64,000 bases of DNA from Clostridia bacterium. Lineage in GTDB: Bacteria > Bacillota_A > Clostridia > Christensenellales > Aristaeellaceae. The notes below the pieces were generated by a model that was not told where the DNA came from, did not search any database, and was given only the letters and a program-made list of their open reading frames with translations. Location of the stretch: the NCBI GenBank assembly GCA_017509065.1, contig JAFWQM010000217.1:123801-187800 (forward strand), read 5' to 3'. The stretch's first letter is position 1, and each line of letters begins with the position of its first letter. Shown here piece by piece: positions 27,892 to 36,554 of the stretch. A program made the position numbers and the translations under genes.

Positions 27892-30800
27892 TCATTTCAC
27901 GGTCAGCGCCGCGATTTCGGAATAGACGCTGCCATTGCTGCCGGTGATCTTGCAGCGGTATATATATCCGTTATGCCGGGCTTCTGTCTTCAATGTGTAA
28001 ACCGCGGACGTTCCGTTATTTATCACCTTGTTCCAGGCGGTTTCCCCTGATTTCTGGTAGTACCACTGATAAGCTGTCGCGCCATCGGCGGCCACCTCGA
28101 ACGTAGCGTACTCCCCGGCGTTTACCTCCTCGTCGCTGGGCTGGAGGGTGATGAAGCGCGCCTTTTCGATCGTAATGCTTTTTATTTTGAAAGACCCGGT
28201 TGCCCAGTTTTCGCAATGGAAATCAAGACTAAAACTGGAAGCATTGGCGTTTGATTCAGTTATCATACTCGCCGCCGTGTACTGATACAGGCCGTCTTCG
28301 GGCGGAGCTTTCAGCTGAATCAGCTTGGTGTCCCAGATGTTATCCTTCTTTCGTGATCCATCGACCGCGCCTTGCGTGTTAAAAACAAACGTTTCTCCTT
28401 CGACCGCGGTCACATTTCTGAATTCAATCTCCGCCAGGCAGGTATAGATATCCCCGGGGCGGCTGTCCCGAAGGACGAGCTCCATGATTTGATAATCCTT
28501 TGCGTGAGAATTCGGCGGCAGTATCCAGGCGGACCAATTGTCGGAAGGACTGACCAAACGATTCACACCGTCGTGCAGTTCTACTCTCTGCCCTATCCTC
28601 TGTGTAGATATTTCTTCAACGGTCAGGCACGCGCCTTCCTCCACGGACACCGCGGAAAAAACAAGCGGCGCGTCGGCTATTTTATAGATCATCGAGTATG
28701 TGCACTTGTCCTGCCCGTCAAAATCTTCCGCTGTAAGCTGTTTCTGCAGGAGCAGCCGTTCCCCCGCGTCGGCAAGCACCTCCAGCGTCGCCACTTTTCC
28801 ATCCTCCGCCGGCTGCGGGGAGGAAACCGTGAAACTGACCACATAAACACCGCCGACATGATCAAGCATCATGTTCTGAGTGGCAAAGCGCACAGGGCCG
28901 CGCAAAACCGGCGCGTCTTCCTCCTTCAGCCCGCTGAACAGGGCCGCTTCCCTCAGACTGCATATTTTTTTGCCGGTATAGAAATTCTGCCATGTGAAGC
29001 CTGCATTGTTAAGCGCCTCGATAACAGCGGGATCATAAGAATACAGGCCGCTCCAGTCGGAGATCTGAACGTATTGGCCGCCTGATTCGGTGATCGTGAT
29101 CGCTTCTACAGAGCTGTCGGCGAACATGGAGCCTTGCGGAGCGCGCACAAGTTCCTCGGTGGAAAAGATGTGGTTCGCGAAACCGCCTGTGGTTCGCCGG
29201 TAAAGCTCCGACGCTTCAGCGGCGTAAACGGGTAAAGACGCCGCTTCCTGGACTGTATGGATGATCGGTTCTTCCTCCGCCAGACGTGATGCCTGTTCTT
29301 CAATTCCCCTGTCAATGGTACCGTTGATTGCCAGCGCGCCGGCTGTCAGCAGCAAAACCGCGCAGGCAAGCAGCGCGGCAGCCTTTATGCTGCGGCGCGT
29401 CCAGAGCATCGTCGCGGCCTTCCAGACGAGCGCGAGCAGCAGTATGATCGCCACGCAGACAGCGAAAGAGCCGAACGCCGCTGTCCCGCTGTTCCAGCCC
29501 TTCAGGTCAAAGAAAGACCTGAGCCATGAAAGCGCTGTGGGAAGCGCGAAATAAACGCCGCCCATCATGATGACGCACGCAAGAGCCGGGAACCATCGCA
29601 GCCCGGATTCCCGCGGCAGGAGAATGCCCTCATCCGCCTTTTCTTCCCGGGATGTCAAGGCGCAGAAAGGCATCACCAGGAAAATATTATAGTTCACATC
29701 CAGGATCCTTGCTTCCGATAAAGCATGGGCCGCCAGCACGGCCATCGCAAAAGCGATCCGCCTTTTGCCGGCTTTGATCGCCCGCGCGGTGAACCACATC
29801 CATAAACCCGCAACGACTGCCGTAATCACCCAGCCGCAGCGGATGGCCAGCATCGCATAACCAATGTCCAGATAGCTGTATCCGGAAACCAATCTGCTAA
29901 TAACTGTTCTGCCCCTGCCGAGCATGACTTCAATTGTGCTGCCAAACGGTTGAATGCCATAGAGCAGGTATGGCTTCCAGGTGACCTTCAGCCTGTCCGT
30001 CAACATTTCATTCAGCGCCAGCCCCCAGGGCGCTTTTTGCCCATACGCCGCCGTACTGATTGCCACAAACGCTCCGATCAGCGGGAAAGCGAACACTGCC
30101 AGCCAATTGATTCCTTTCCCGATTCCGTGAAGGATCTTTGCGTTTCCACGCGCGTTTTCTTCCAGGCAGTCCCACAGGATAAAAAATACGTTCAGCAGAC
30201 CAACGCTCAGAACCGTACGGCTGCTGCTTACAACTGAGACAACATAGGAAACAGCGCCGGTGAACAAGGCAAACAGCACGCTGGCCTGCCAGTTCCTGTT
30301 TTTCATACAGCACCATGCGGTTACCAGCAGGAATGAAAAGTAAGACGCAAAATCCGTCGAGTTGATGATACCGTATGAAGCCACATGTCCTTCCTTGATG
30401 GAAACAAGATTTCTGACCGTGCCGGAAAGACTGCAAAGCACCGTTGCCGCAAATACAGTTCCGATGGTAACGAGAAAGACGCGGAAGACTTTCTCCGGTT
30501 TCATGTCATAAAAACAAAGAGCCGCAAACGGCAGGAAGAACAGGGTTTTGAAATTATGCAGCCAGCCCGACAGAAAAAACGGAATAGCAAGACAGAAGGC
30601 AAGGGCATGCCGCAGAAGCAGGAAGGATTGGTCTTTCGGTTCAGAAATCCGCCATACTTTTTTTAACAGGAGATACAGAAAACGAATTCCGCCTATCAGG
30701 ATCAGCAGCAGGAGCGTGACCGTTTTATAACGGTCTGTATAGAAAAAGTAAAACATTGTGCTTTGAAGAAAACGGAAAACCGCGTAGTGCATAACGGCCG

Positions 30801-31302
30801 CGATGGCCAAAGCGTCCAGAATCGTTTCAACGCGAGTTCTGTTTTTGGAGTTTTCTCTTTCAAACCGTTCTTTCATGCGGCGGAGGAAGAACGATAACAG
30901 AACAGCGAGGCCAACGCCGGCTGCGCTCCCGGCGTCATTGATCAGAGCATTTCGCCAACTGCCGGTATGAAAAAAGAAATACTGGCATAATTCAAGCGCC
31001 GCGCTAAGCGCGATGCCCGTCCCAATCGCAAGGGGAATTTTCATATTTCTGTCAGAAAAAAGATGGTACAGGCTGAAACCCAGAAAAACAGACAGGCAAA
31101 CGCACATCAGACGCCAAATGTTCAGTCCTTTCTTCTGTAAGAAAAGTGCTATCTCATTTTCTGTGTTTATATCAGGCTCTCCCGCAGCGCTGCCGGAAGC
31201 GAGCGGCTGACCCGCGTTTCGCAAAGAAAGCAAAAAAAGCGCTGCCAAAATCAAAAGCGCTGCCGCACACCAGAAAAGGCGCTGTTTCGTGCCAGACTTC
31301 AT
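27892..31302 (-). CDS. Large membrane protein: VanZ-like and O-antigen-ligase-like regions with C-terminal Ig-like domain
   Basis: 1136 residues. A VanZ-like part comes first (~20-165; ALELCQYFFFHTGSWRNALINDAGSAAGVGL), then ~10 membrane spans resembling O-antigen ligase/polymerase proteins (~190-550). A hydrophobic stretch precedes a ~400-residue extracellular region of unknown fold. The last ~80 residues are an Ig-like domain (TAYQWYYQKSGETAWNKVI, EARHNGYIYRCKITG) closely related to those in the secreted protein at 42109-43554. The ATG at 31302 has GGAGG at ideal distance; an earlier ATG at 31416 lacks one. A cell-surface glycan role is inference. Confidence 0.65.
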   Translation of the reverse strand: MKSGTKQRLFWCAAALLILAALFLLSLRNAGQPLASGSAAGEPDINTENEIALFLQKKGLNIWRLMCVCLSVFLGFSLYHLFSDRNMKIPLAIGTGIALSAALELCQYFFFHTGSWRNALINDAGSAAGVGLAVLLSFFLRRMKERFERENSKNRTRVETILDALAIAAVMHYAVFRFLQSTMFYFFYTDRYKTVTLLLLILIGGIRFLYLLLKKVWRISEPKDQSFLLLRHALAFCLAIPFFLSGWLHNFKTLFFLPFAALCFYDMKPEKVFRVFLVTIGTVFAATVLCSLSGTVRNLVSIKEGHVASYGIINSTDFASYFSFLLVTAWCCMKNRNWQASVLFALFTGAVSYVVSVVSSSRTVLSVGLLNVFFILWDCLEENARGNAKILHGIGKGINWLAVFAFPLIGAFVAISTAAYGQKAPWGLALNEMLTDRLKVTWKPYLLYGIQPFGSTIEVMLGRGRTVISRLVSGYSYLDIGYAMLAIRCGWVITAVVAGLWMWFTARAIKAGKRRIAFAMAVLAAHALSEARILDVNYNIFLVMPFCALTSREEKADEGILLPRESGLRWFPALACVIMMGGVYFALPTALSWLRSFFDLKGWNSGTAAFGSFAVCVAIILLLALVWKAATMLWTRRSIKAAALLACAVLLLTAGALAINGTIDRGIEEQASRLAEEEPIIHTVQEAASLPVYAAEASELYRRTTGGFANHIFSTEELVRAPQGSMFADSSVEAITITESGGQYVQISDWSGLYSYDPAVIEALNNAGFTWQNFYTGKKICSLREAALFSGLKEEDAPVLRGPVRFATQNMMLDHVGGVYVVSFTVSSPQPAEDGKVATLEVLADAGERLLLQKQLTAEDFDGQDKCTYSMIYKIADAPLVFSAVSVEEGACLTVEEISTQRIGQRVELHDGVNRLVSPSDNWSAWILPPNSHAKDYQIMELVLRDSRPGDIYTCLAEIEFRNVTAVEGETFVFNTQGAVDGSRKKDNIWDTKLIQLKAPPEDGLYQYTAASMITESNANASSFSLDFHCENWATGSFKIKSITIEKARFITLQPSDEEVNAGEYATFEVAADGATAYQWYYQKSGETAWNKVINNGTSAVYTLKTEARHNGYIYRCKITGSNGSVYSEIAALTVK

Positions 31303-31468
31303 GAATAAATCCTCCGTTGTAATCATAGAGAAAAAGAAGTATTGCGGACAAGCATCCCGCGCAGGTTTTCTCGGTTCATTAAATCGATTAAAACATCTCT
31401 TCACAGCTCTTGTCATGTCGCGCTGATCGGTGGTATCCCCGCATTCGTTTCCGCTTCATGACTTATAT

Positions 31469-31497
31469 ATTATACTCGAAATAACCGTTGATTTCAA
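31469..31497 (-). promoter_or_regulatory. Promoter of the VanZ/O-antigen-ligase-like gene
   Basis: Minus-strand TTGAAA (31492-31497) and TATAAT (31469-31474), 17-bp spacer, giving a leader of about 160 nt. Confidence 0.65.
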
Positions 31498-31575
31498 GCG
31501 GCGCTAATCTGAGTTGCTTTGTTCATCATTTAAATGACAAGCGCCATATTTTTCAAAACTATAAGCAAAAGGCTA

Positions 31576-31604
31576 TTGAAATTATAATCATTATGTGATA
31601 CAAT
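31576..31604 (+). promoter_or_regulatory. Promoter of the six-gene operon at 31759-37395
   Basis: TTGAAA (31576-31581) and TACAAT (31599-31604), 17-bp spacer, with TGA just before the -10 box. Predicted start is near 31611. Apart from the two divergent promoters and the leader hairpin I see nothing else in the 456-bp gap 31303-31758. Confidence 0.7.
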
Positions 31605-31611
31605 GCCATCA

Positions 31612-31658
31612 TGTCATGCGCCGACTGACCGAAAAAGCGTTCAGCCGGCGCAATGACA
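31612..31658 (+). promoter_or_regulatory. Strong 5' leader hairpin of the six-gene operon
   Basis: TGTCAT-GCGCCG-A-CTGA (31612-31628) pairs with TCAG-C-CGGCGC-A-ATGACA (31641-31658), leaving a 12-nt loop. It starts at or next to the predicted transcription start. No T-run follows, so it is not a simple terminator; it could be an operator palindrome, an mRNA-stabilising 5' stem or part of a regulatory RNA. Confidence 0.6.
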
Positions 31659-31758
31659 GGCTGACAATATATGCGGAAAACATGCACAAAGTACTTTTAC
31701 GGAACCGCAATCACCGGCCAGCATATGGACAAACCGATAAAAGAACGGAGCAAACTGC

Positions 31759-32745
31759 ATGGATAAAAAACCCATCAACCTGATTCTTGGAACGATGACT
31801 TTCGGCGAGTCCGTGTTCAGCCCGGATGTGGAAAAGTTCATCACAGCTTTCCTCGATGCCGGATACGAAGAGCTTGACACGGCCTATGTTTACAATGACG
31901 GAAACTGCGAACGGCTCCTGGGTGAAGTGCTCCCGACGCTTAACCGCCAGTTCAGGGTCGCCACGAAGGTTAATCCGCGCATCAGCGGAAAACTGGACGC
32001 GGCGGCGGCTTATCAGCAGGTCAACGAGAGCCTGGAGCGGATGAAGATGTCCTCTGTGGACACCGTGTTTCTCCACTTCCCCGATCCGGCGACACCGGTG
32101 GAATCCGTTCTCTCCGCTATGGCGGATCTGCACGATCAAGGAAAATTCCGTGAGCTTGGCCTTTCCAATTATCCGGCGTGGATGGTAGCCGATGTGTGGC
32201 ATATCTGCGACAGGCGCGGCTGGGTTCTCCCCACGGTCTATGAAGGCGTATACAACCCGCTGACCAGGAGCGCGGAAGCGGAACTGAACGACTGTCTGAA
32301 CGCTTTCAGCCTTCGTTTCTACGCCTACAATCCGACAATGGGCGGGATGCTCACGGGCAGATACAGGAGCGTTGACGAAGCGCCTCAGGAAGGGCGATTC
32401 ACGCACCGCCCCGGCTATCAGGGCAAGTACTGGAAAAAGAGTAACTTCGACGCGCTGGACGTGATCCGGGAATCAGTGGAGCCGCACGGCATCACAATGA
32501 CGGAAGCAGCGTACCGGTGGCTTGCGTACCATTCGATGCTGGACGGAGACCGTGGAGACGCAATTTTGATCGGTGCTTCAAAGTTCGGCCATCTTATGGA
32601 GAACATGAACGCTGTCAAGTCCGGCCCATTGCCCGGAGATGTATTGGACGCATTTGAACGCGCCTGGGAAATCTGCCGGGGTGACAGCAGAGAATACTTC
32701 ACGCTCTACAAAGGCAAGGGGAGCGTCGGGGGTGAAAAGAAGTAA
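31759..32745 (+). CDS. Aldo/keto reductase
   Basis: A 328-residue TIM-barrel NADPH-dependent reductase, closest in style to the AKR7 (aflatoxin aldehyde reductase) branch. LDTAYVYNDG (Asp, catalytic Tyr, ~37-46), ATKVNPR with the catalytic Lys (~70-76) and VFLHFPDP (His, ~105-112) are present; the NADPH-binding ILIGASKFGHLMENM is near the end. It is the first gene of the operon. The next ATG follows its stop codon directly (TAAATG). It may reduce the aldehyde made by the decarboxylase encoded next. Confidence 0.85.
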   Translation: MDKKPINLILGTMTFGESVFSPDVEKFITAFLDAGYEELDTAYVYNDGNCERLLGEVLPTLNRQFRVATKVNPRISGKLDAAAAYQQVNESLERMKMSSVDTVFLHFPDPATPVESVLSAMADLHDQGKFRELGLSNYPAWMVADVWHICDRRGWVLPTVYEGVYNPLTRSAEAELNDCLNAFSLRFYAYNPTMGGMLTGRYRSVDEAPQEGRFTHRPGYQGKYWKKSNFDALDVIRESVEPHGITMTEAAYRWLAYHSMLDGDRGDAILIGASKFGHLMENMNAVKSGPLPGDVLDAFERAWEICRGDSREYFTLYKGKGSVGGEKK

Positions 32746-33876
32746 ATGCTGGATCAGAAGAAAGTGTTTGAAACACTGGCGGCGCATGACGTGACCTTCT
32801 TTACCGGCGTTCCGGACAGCTATTTGAACGGCTTCTGTAATTATGCTCTCGTAAACTGCGGCGGCAGGAATGTGATCGCAGCCAACGAGGGAAACGCCGT
32901 GGCCATCGCCGCCGGACATTATCTGGCGACAAAAGAAATTCCCCTGGTTTACATGCAGAACAGCGGTGAAGGCAACGCGGTGAACCCCTTGGTCTCGCTC
33001 GCGGATAAAAACGTCTATGCTGTTCCCATGCTGCTGCTCATCGGCTGGCGCGGACAGGGAAACACTGAGCCCAACCATCCGCAGCACAAGCTTCAGGGGG
33101 AGATAACGCCTGGTCTGCTCGACCTTATGCATATCCCCTATACCGTTCTCGAAGATGCCGAAGCGAAGTTCGAGGAGACAATAGAAAAAGCGGTGAAGCA
33201 CTGCCGGGAGCAAAGGATTCCTTACGGCCTTATAGCCCCCAAAGGTGTGATGGCGGCAAGCGAGAAAGCCAACAACGTGGATGACGCCTATCCCATGAGC
33301 CGGGAAGAAGCCATCGAAGTGATCCTGGATCATATGCCGGAGGACACGATTTACAGCGCGACAACGGGCCGCGCGACCCGCGAGCTGTTTTTCCTGCGCG
33401 AGAAGCGCGGTGAAACAAAATCCCACGACTTCCTGAACGTGGGCAGCATGGGACATGCCAGCTCCCTGGCGCTGGGCGTCGCGCTGTCAAAGCCGGAGCG
33501 GCACGTGGTCGCGCTCGACGGCGATTCCGCCGCCATCATGCACATGGGCGCGATGACCATGGTGAGCAAAGTAAACGCGCCCAACTTCCTGCACGTGATT
33601 CTGAACAACGGCGCGCATGAGTCCGTGGGCGGCCAGCCCTCCGCCGGGCATCTGGTGGATTTCACCCGGATCGCAGAGGCCTGCGGCTATCAGACGGTCG
33701 GTCATCCCGTGACGACAAGGGAAGAACTGACGGACGCGGTCAGCCGCCTGCGGGACTGCGGCAAAGCTGCCTTCATTGACTGCCGTATCCACAAGGGCCT
33801 GACCCGTAAGCTTCCGCCCATCGTCTTTGACCACCGGGAAGCCATCGATGCGCTGATTGATGAACTGAACAGATAA
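32746..33876 (+). CDS. Phosphonopyruvate decarboxylase-like TPP enzyme
   Basis: A 376-residue thiamine-diphosphate enzyme with both halves in one chain. The PYR half has TGVPDSYLNGFC and AANEGNAVAIAAGHYLATK (Glu55 region). The PP half has the TPP/Mg motif LDGDSAAIMHMGAM...ILNNGAHESVGGQPS, which is the wording typical of phosphonopyruvate decarboxylase (Ppd/AepY) and close to sulfopyruvate decarboxylase. Known family members turn 3-phosphono- or 3-sulfopyruvate into the acetaldehyde. No phosphoenolpyruvate mutase or AEP transaminase lies nearby, so the substrate may differ. Confidence 0.83.
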   Translation: MLDQKKVFETLAAHDVTFFTGVPDSYLNGFCNYALVNCGGRNVIAANEGNAVAIAAGHYLATKEIPLVYMQNSGEGNAVNPLVSLADKNVYAVPMLLLIGWRGQGNTEPNHPQHKLQGEITPGLLDLMHIPYTVLEDAEAKFEETIEKAVKHCREQRIPYGLIAPKGVMAASEKANNVDDAYPMSREEAIEVILDHMPEDTIYSATTGRATRELFFLREKRGETKSHDFLNVGSMGHASSLALGVALSKPERHVVALDGDSAAIMHMGAMTMVSKVNAPNFLHVILNNGAHESVGGQPSAGHLVDFTRIAEACGYQTVGHPVTTREELTDAVSRLRDCGKAAFIDCRIHKGLTRKLPPIVFDHREAIDALIDELNR

Positions 33877-33918
33877 ATCCTTCATGGAAGCCGCATACTG
33901 GCAGAAAGGAACAAACAC

Positions 33919-34818
33919 ATGAACAGCATGGAAAAAACGAGGGAATTTCTCAAGTCCGTCGGTCTTCCCGGCGGCGACGCTTACGACCTGCCGACCTCTG
34001 AAAAACGTTTCAGCGACGGCGGCCAATACCGCTTTGAGGTTCCCGGCATTCAGGGGCCGAAGGTCATGAAAGCGCTGCTGGAAGCGATGGACGGCTATGG
34101 CCTGTACCTCCACCGCGTGACCCAGACCCAGGGCATTATGCGCCTGACAGACGAAGAAATCGCGAAGATGGTGGAGCTTGCGTACCAGTGGGAAACAGAC
34201 CTGATTCTGGCCATCGGCCCCCGCGCCACCACCGATACCTCCGCTTCCGTCCATACCGAGGAAGGCGTCCGCATGGGATATCGCCTTCGCGGTCAGGAGC
34301 AGATTGTGCGCGCCATTGAGGATGTAAAGCGCGCAGCGCGGCTGGGCTGCCGCGGCTTCCTGGTTTACGACGAGGGCTGCCTGTGGGTTTTGAACCTCAT
34401 GCGCAAGACCGGGGAGCTCCCCGCCGACTGTCACTTCAAGGTTTCCGCCCACGCGGGCCACGGCAATCCCTGCTCCGCGAAGCTGCTCGAATCTATCGGC
34501 GCAGACTCCATCAACCCCGTGCGCGATATCCAGCTGCAAATGCTGGCCGCCATGCGTCAGGCGGTGGACTGCCCCATCGATATCCACACCGAGAATCCCA
34601 AATCCACCGGCGGCTTTATTCGCCACTATGAAGTGCCCGAGATGATCCGTGTCGCCGCGCCGATCTATCTCAAAACCGGTGGGTCCGTGGCCGCCACTCA
34701 CTCCTGGGACAGCACGGAGGACGACGCGAGAAAGCGCGCCAAGCAGTGCAGCCTGGTCAAGCGCATGATCGACGAGTATTATCCCGAAGCCGTCTGGAGC
34801 CCAAAGGGAAGCCTGTAA
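33919..34818 (+). CDS. TIM-barrel protein of uncharacterised family
   Basis: A 299-residue protein with alternating beta/alpha pattern suggesting a TIM barrel: FEVPGIQGPKVMKALLEAM, YLHRVTQTQGIM, LILAIGPRATTDT, CRGFLVYDEGCLWVLNLM, FKVSAHAGHGNPCSAKLL, VDCPIDIHTENP and PIYLKTGG. Related proteins are sometimes automatically named U32 peptidase, but the U32 signature is not seen. No catalytic role can be assigned; the conserved His, Asp and Glu at strand ends (HAGHG, DIHTEN) look like an active site. Third gene of the operon, after a 42-nt gap. Confidence 0.6.
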   Translation: MNSMEKTREFLKSVGLPGGDAYDLPTSEKRFSDGGQYRFEVPGIQGPKVMKALLEAMDGYGLYLHRVTQTQGIMRLTDEEIAKMVELAYQWETDLILAIGPRATTDTSASVHTEEGVRMGYRLRGQEQIVRAIEDVKRAARLGCRGFLVYDEGCLWVLNLMRKTGELPADCHFKVSAHAGHGNPCSAKLLESIGADSINPVRDIQLQMLAAMRQAVDCPIDIHTENPKSTGGFIRHYEVPEMIRVAAPIYLKTGGSVAATHSWDSTEDDARKRAKQCSLVKRMIDEYYPEAVWSPKGSL

Positions 34819-34867
34819 ATCAAACAGCAGACACAACGCTGCACCGCAGCAGAAAGAGGAAAACAAA

Positions 34868-36016
34868 ATGAAACACCATCGTTACAATCCTGATTTCAAA
34901 TTCATAGTGGAACCCGAATCCTTTAACAAGTATACTGACCGCGAACTGCTCCAGTACTGCCTGGGCGCGACCATGTACATGCCCGGCTTCAAGGACTTTG
35001 CTCCCAAGATCCTCTCCAACGCCATGCCGGGGCTTACCAGCATGGTGCTGTGCTGCGAGGACGCCTGCCCCGAGGAAAGGGTGCTCGAAGCGGAAGAAAA
35101 CATCCACAAGCTGCTGGACACCGTGACAAGCGCCGTGGAGGACGGCACGCTGGACGCGGACAAGGTGCCGCTGATTTTCGTGCGCTGCCGCAGCCTGGAA
35201 CAGTTTAAGCACTTCGGCCAAGGCCTTACCAAGCATCAGGTGAAGAGCCTGTGCGGCATCAACTTCCCCAAGTTCAACGCGGAAAACGGGTACGAATACT
35301 ACGCCTATCTGCGCGACCTGAACGAGAAGTTCGGCGAGATCATCTACGGCATGCCCATCATCGAGGACAAGGAAGTGGCCTACAAGGAAAGCCGCATGTA
35401 CGAGCTGACCGGCATCAAGCGCATCCTGGACAAGTACAAGGATCTGGTCTTGCAGGTGCGCGTCGGCGCGACGGACTTTTCCTCCGTCTTTGGCGTGCGC
35501 CGCGGCGTGGGTTATTCCGTTTATGACATCATGGCCGTCCGGGAGTGCCTGTGTGACATCCTGAACATGTTCAGCCGCGACAACGATTATGTTGTTTCCG
35601 GCCCGGTCTGGGAGTATTTCCGCGCGCCGAAGGAGCTCATGTTCGAGGAACTCCCCCACTACGGCATCGAGGACTATCTGACCCGGCACGAATCCATCGT
35701 GAACAACGAAATCGACGGATTGCTTCGCGAGGTCATCCTGGACAAGGCCAACGGCTTTGTGGGCCGCACGGTCATCCATCCCACCCATGTCAAGTTCGTC
35801 AACGCCATGATGGCAGTGACCAGGGAAGAATATGACGACGCCTGCCAGATCCTCGGCACCAGCGGCGGAGTCATCAAAGGTTCCGGCGGCAACAAGATGA
35901 ATGAGATCAAGCCCCACACCAACTGGGCCCGCAAGGTGTACAACCGTGCCCGCGCCTATGGCGTGATCCGTGATGAGAGCGGCCACGTGAAGCTGTTCGC
36001 CGTCAACGAACAGTAA
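34868..36016 (+). CDS. CitE/HpcH-like C-C bond lyase
   Basis: A 382-residue protein resembling the C-C bond lyase group of the HpcH/HpaI-CitE superfamily (CoA-ester or free-acid aldol lyases). Seen blocks: ATMYMPGF, LCCEDACPEERVLEAEENIHKLL, PLIFVRCRS, YGMPIIEDKEV, VLQVRVGATDFSSVFGVRRGVG, and GRTVIHPTHVKFVNAMM. The Glu in CCEDA and the metal-binding Asp in GATDFS fit the family. It lies between the TIM-barrel gene and the hydro-lyase pair. Its substrate is unknown. Confidence 0.78.
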   Translation: MKHHRYNPDFKFIVEPESFNKYTDRELLQYCLGATMYMPGFKDFAPKILSNAMPGLTSMVLCCEDACPEERVLEAEENIHKLLDTVTSAVEDGTLDADKVPLIFVRCRSLEQFKHFGQGLTKHQVKSLCGINFPKFNAENGYEYYAYLRDLNEKFGEIIYGMPIIEDKEVAYKESRMYELTGIKRILDKYKDLVLQVRVGATDFSSVFGVRRGVGYSVYDIMAVRECLCDILNMFSRDNDYVVSGPVWEYFRAPKELMFEELPHYGIEDYLTRHESIVNNEIDGLLREVILDKANGFVGRTVIHPTHVKFVNAMMAVTREEYDDACQILGTSGGVIKGSGGNKMNEIKPHTNWARKVYNRARAYGVIRDESGHVKLFAVNEQ

Positions 36017-36047
36017 TAACACTCTACAGCCAACAGGGGTGACAGGA

Positions 36048-36554
36048 ATGCCAAAGCAAATCACGACGCCCATCAGCGAGGAAACGGCCGCCGGTCTGAA
36101 GGTCGGCGATACGGTTGAAATCAGTGGATATATCCTTTGCGGCAGGGACGCGGTTCTTCCCAAAGTATTAAAATTGCTTGACGAACGAAAGGATGTCGGC
36201 GTCGATCTGAGGGGCCAGGTCATTTTCCACACGGCGGTCAGCCCGGCGGGCGTGGGACCCACCAGCTCCAATAAGCTGGAAATTGAAAGCAGCATCGCGC
36301 CGCTTTCGAAGGCGGGGGTCAAGCTGCACCTGGGGAAAGGCGAACTGCACCGGGAAACGATCGAAGCGCTGGACCGGTACAACGCGGTTTACGCGGTGAT
36401 TCCGCCCGTGACCGCGCTGCTCGGCGCAAAGACCAGCGAACAGAAATGCGTCGCGTTTCCGGAGCTGGGCATGGAAGCGCTGTATCTGATCAAAGTGGAC
36501 AGGTATCCGGCGATCATCGGCGCTGCACATGGGAGGAGCATCTATGAAAAATGA
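36048..36554 (+). CDS. Class I fumarase/tartrate dehydratase-like hydro-lyase, beta subunit
   Basis: A 168-residue beta (C-terminal domain) subunit. The swivel-domain motifs are GDTVEISGYILCGRDAVLPKV and the substrate-binding HTAVSPAGVGPTSSNKLE, followed by ELGMEALYLIKVDRYPAIIGA. I prefer the ATG at 36048; a GTG at 36039 is also in frame. The beta gene comes before alpha here and overlaps it by 11 nt, the reverse of the more common alpha-beta order. Confidence 0.83.
   Translation: MPKQITTPISEETAAGLKVGDTVEISGYILCGRDAVLPKVLKLLDERKDVGVDLRGQVIFHTAVSPAGVGPTSSNKLEIESSIAPLSKAGVKLHLGKGELHRETIEALDRYNAVYAVIPPVTALLGAKTSEQKCVAFPELGMEALYLIKVDRYPAIIGAAHGRSIYEK

Noticed and set aside
31303..31416. Extended N-terminus of the 1136-residue protein from the ATG at 31416
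   Set aside because: No ribosome site at 31416, while ATG 31302 has GGAGG and starts directly before the first membrane helix.
33919..34818. Call as U32 peptidase
   Set aside because: The typical N-terminal pattern and signature of U32 proteins are not visible; kept as uncharacterised TIM barrel.
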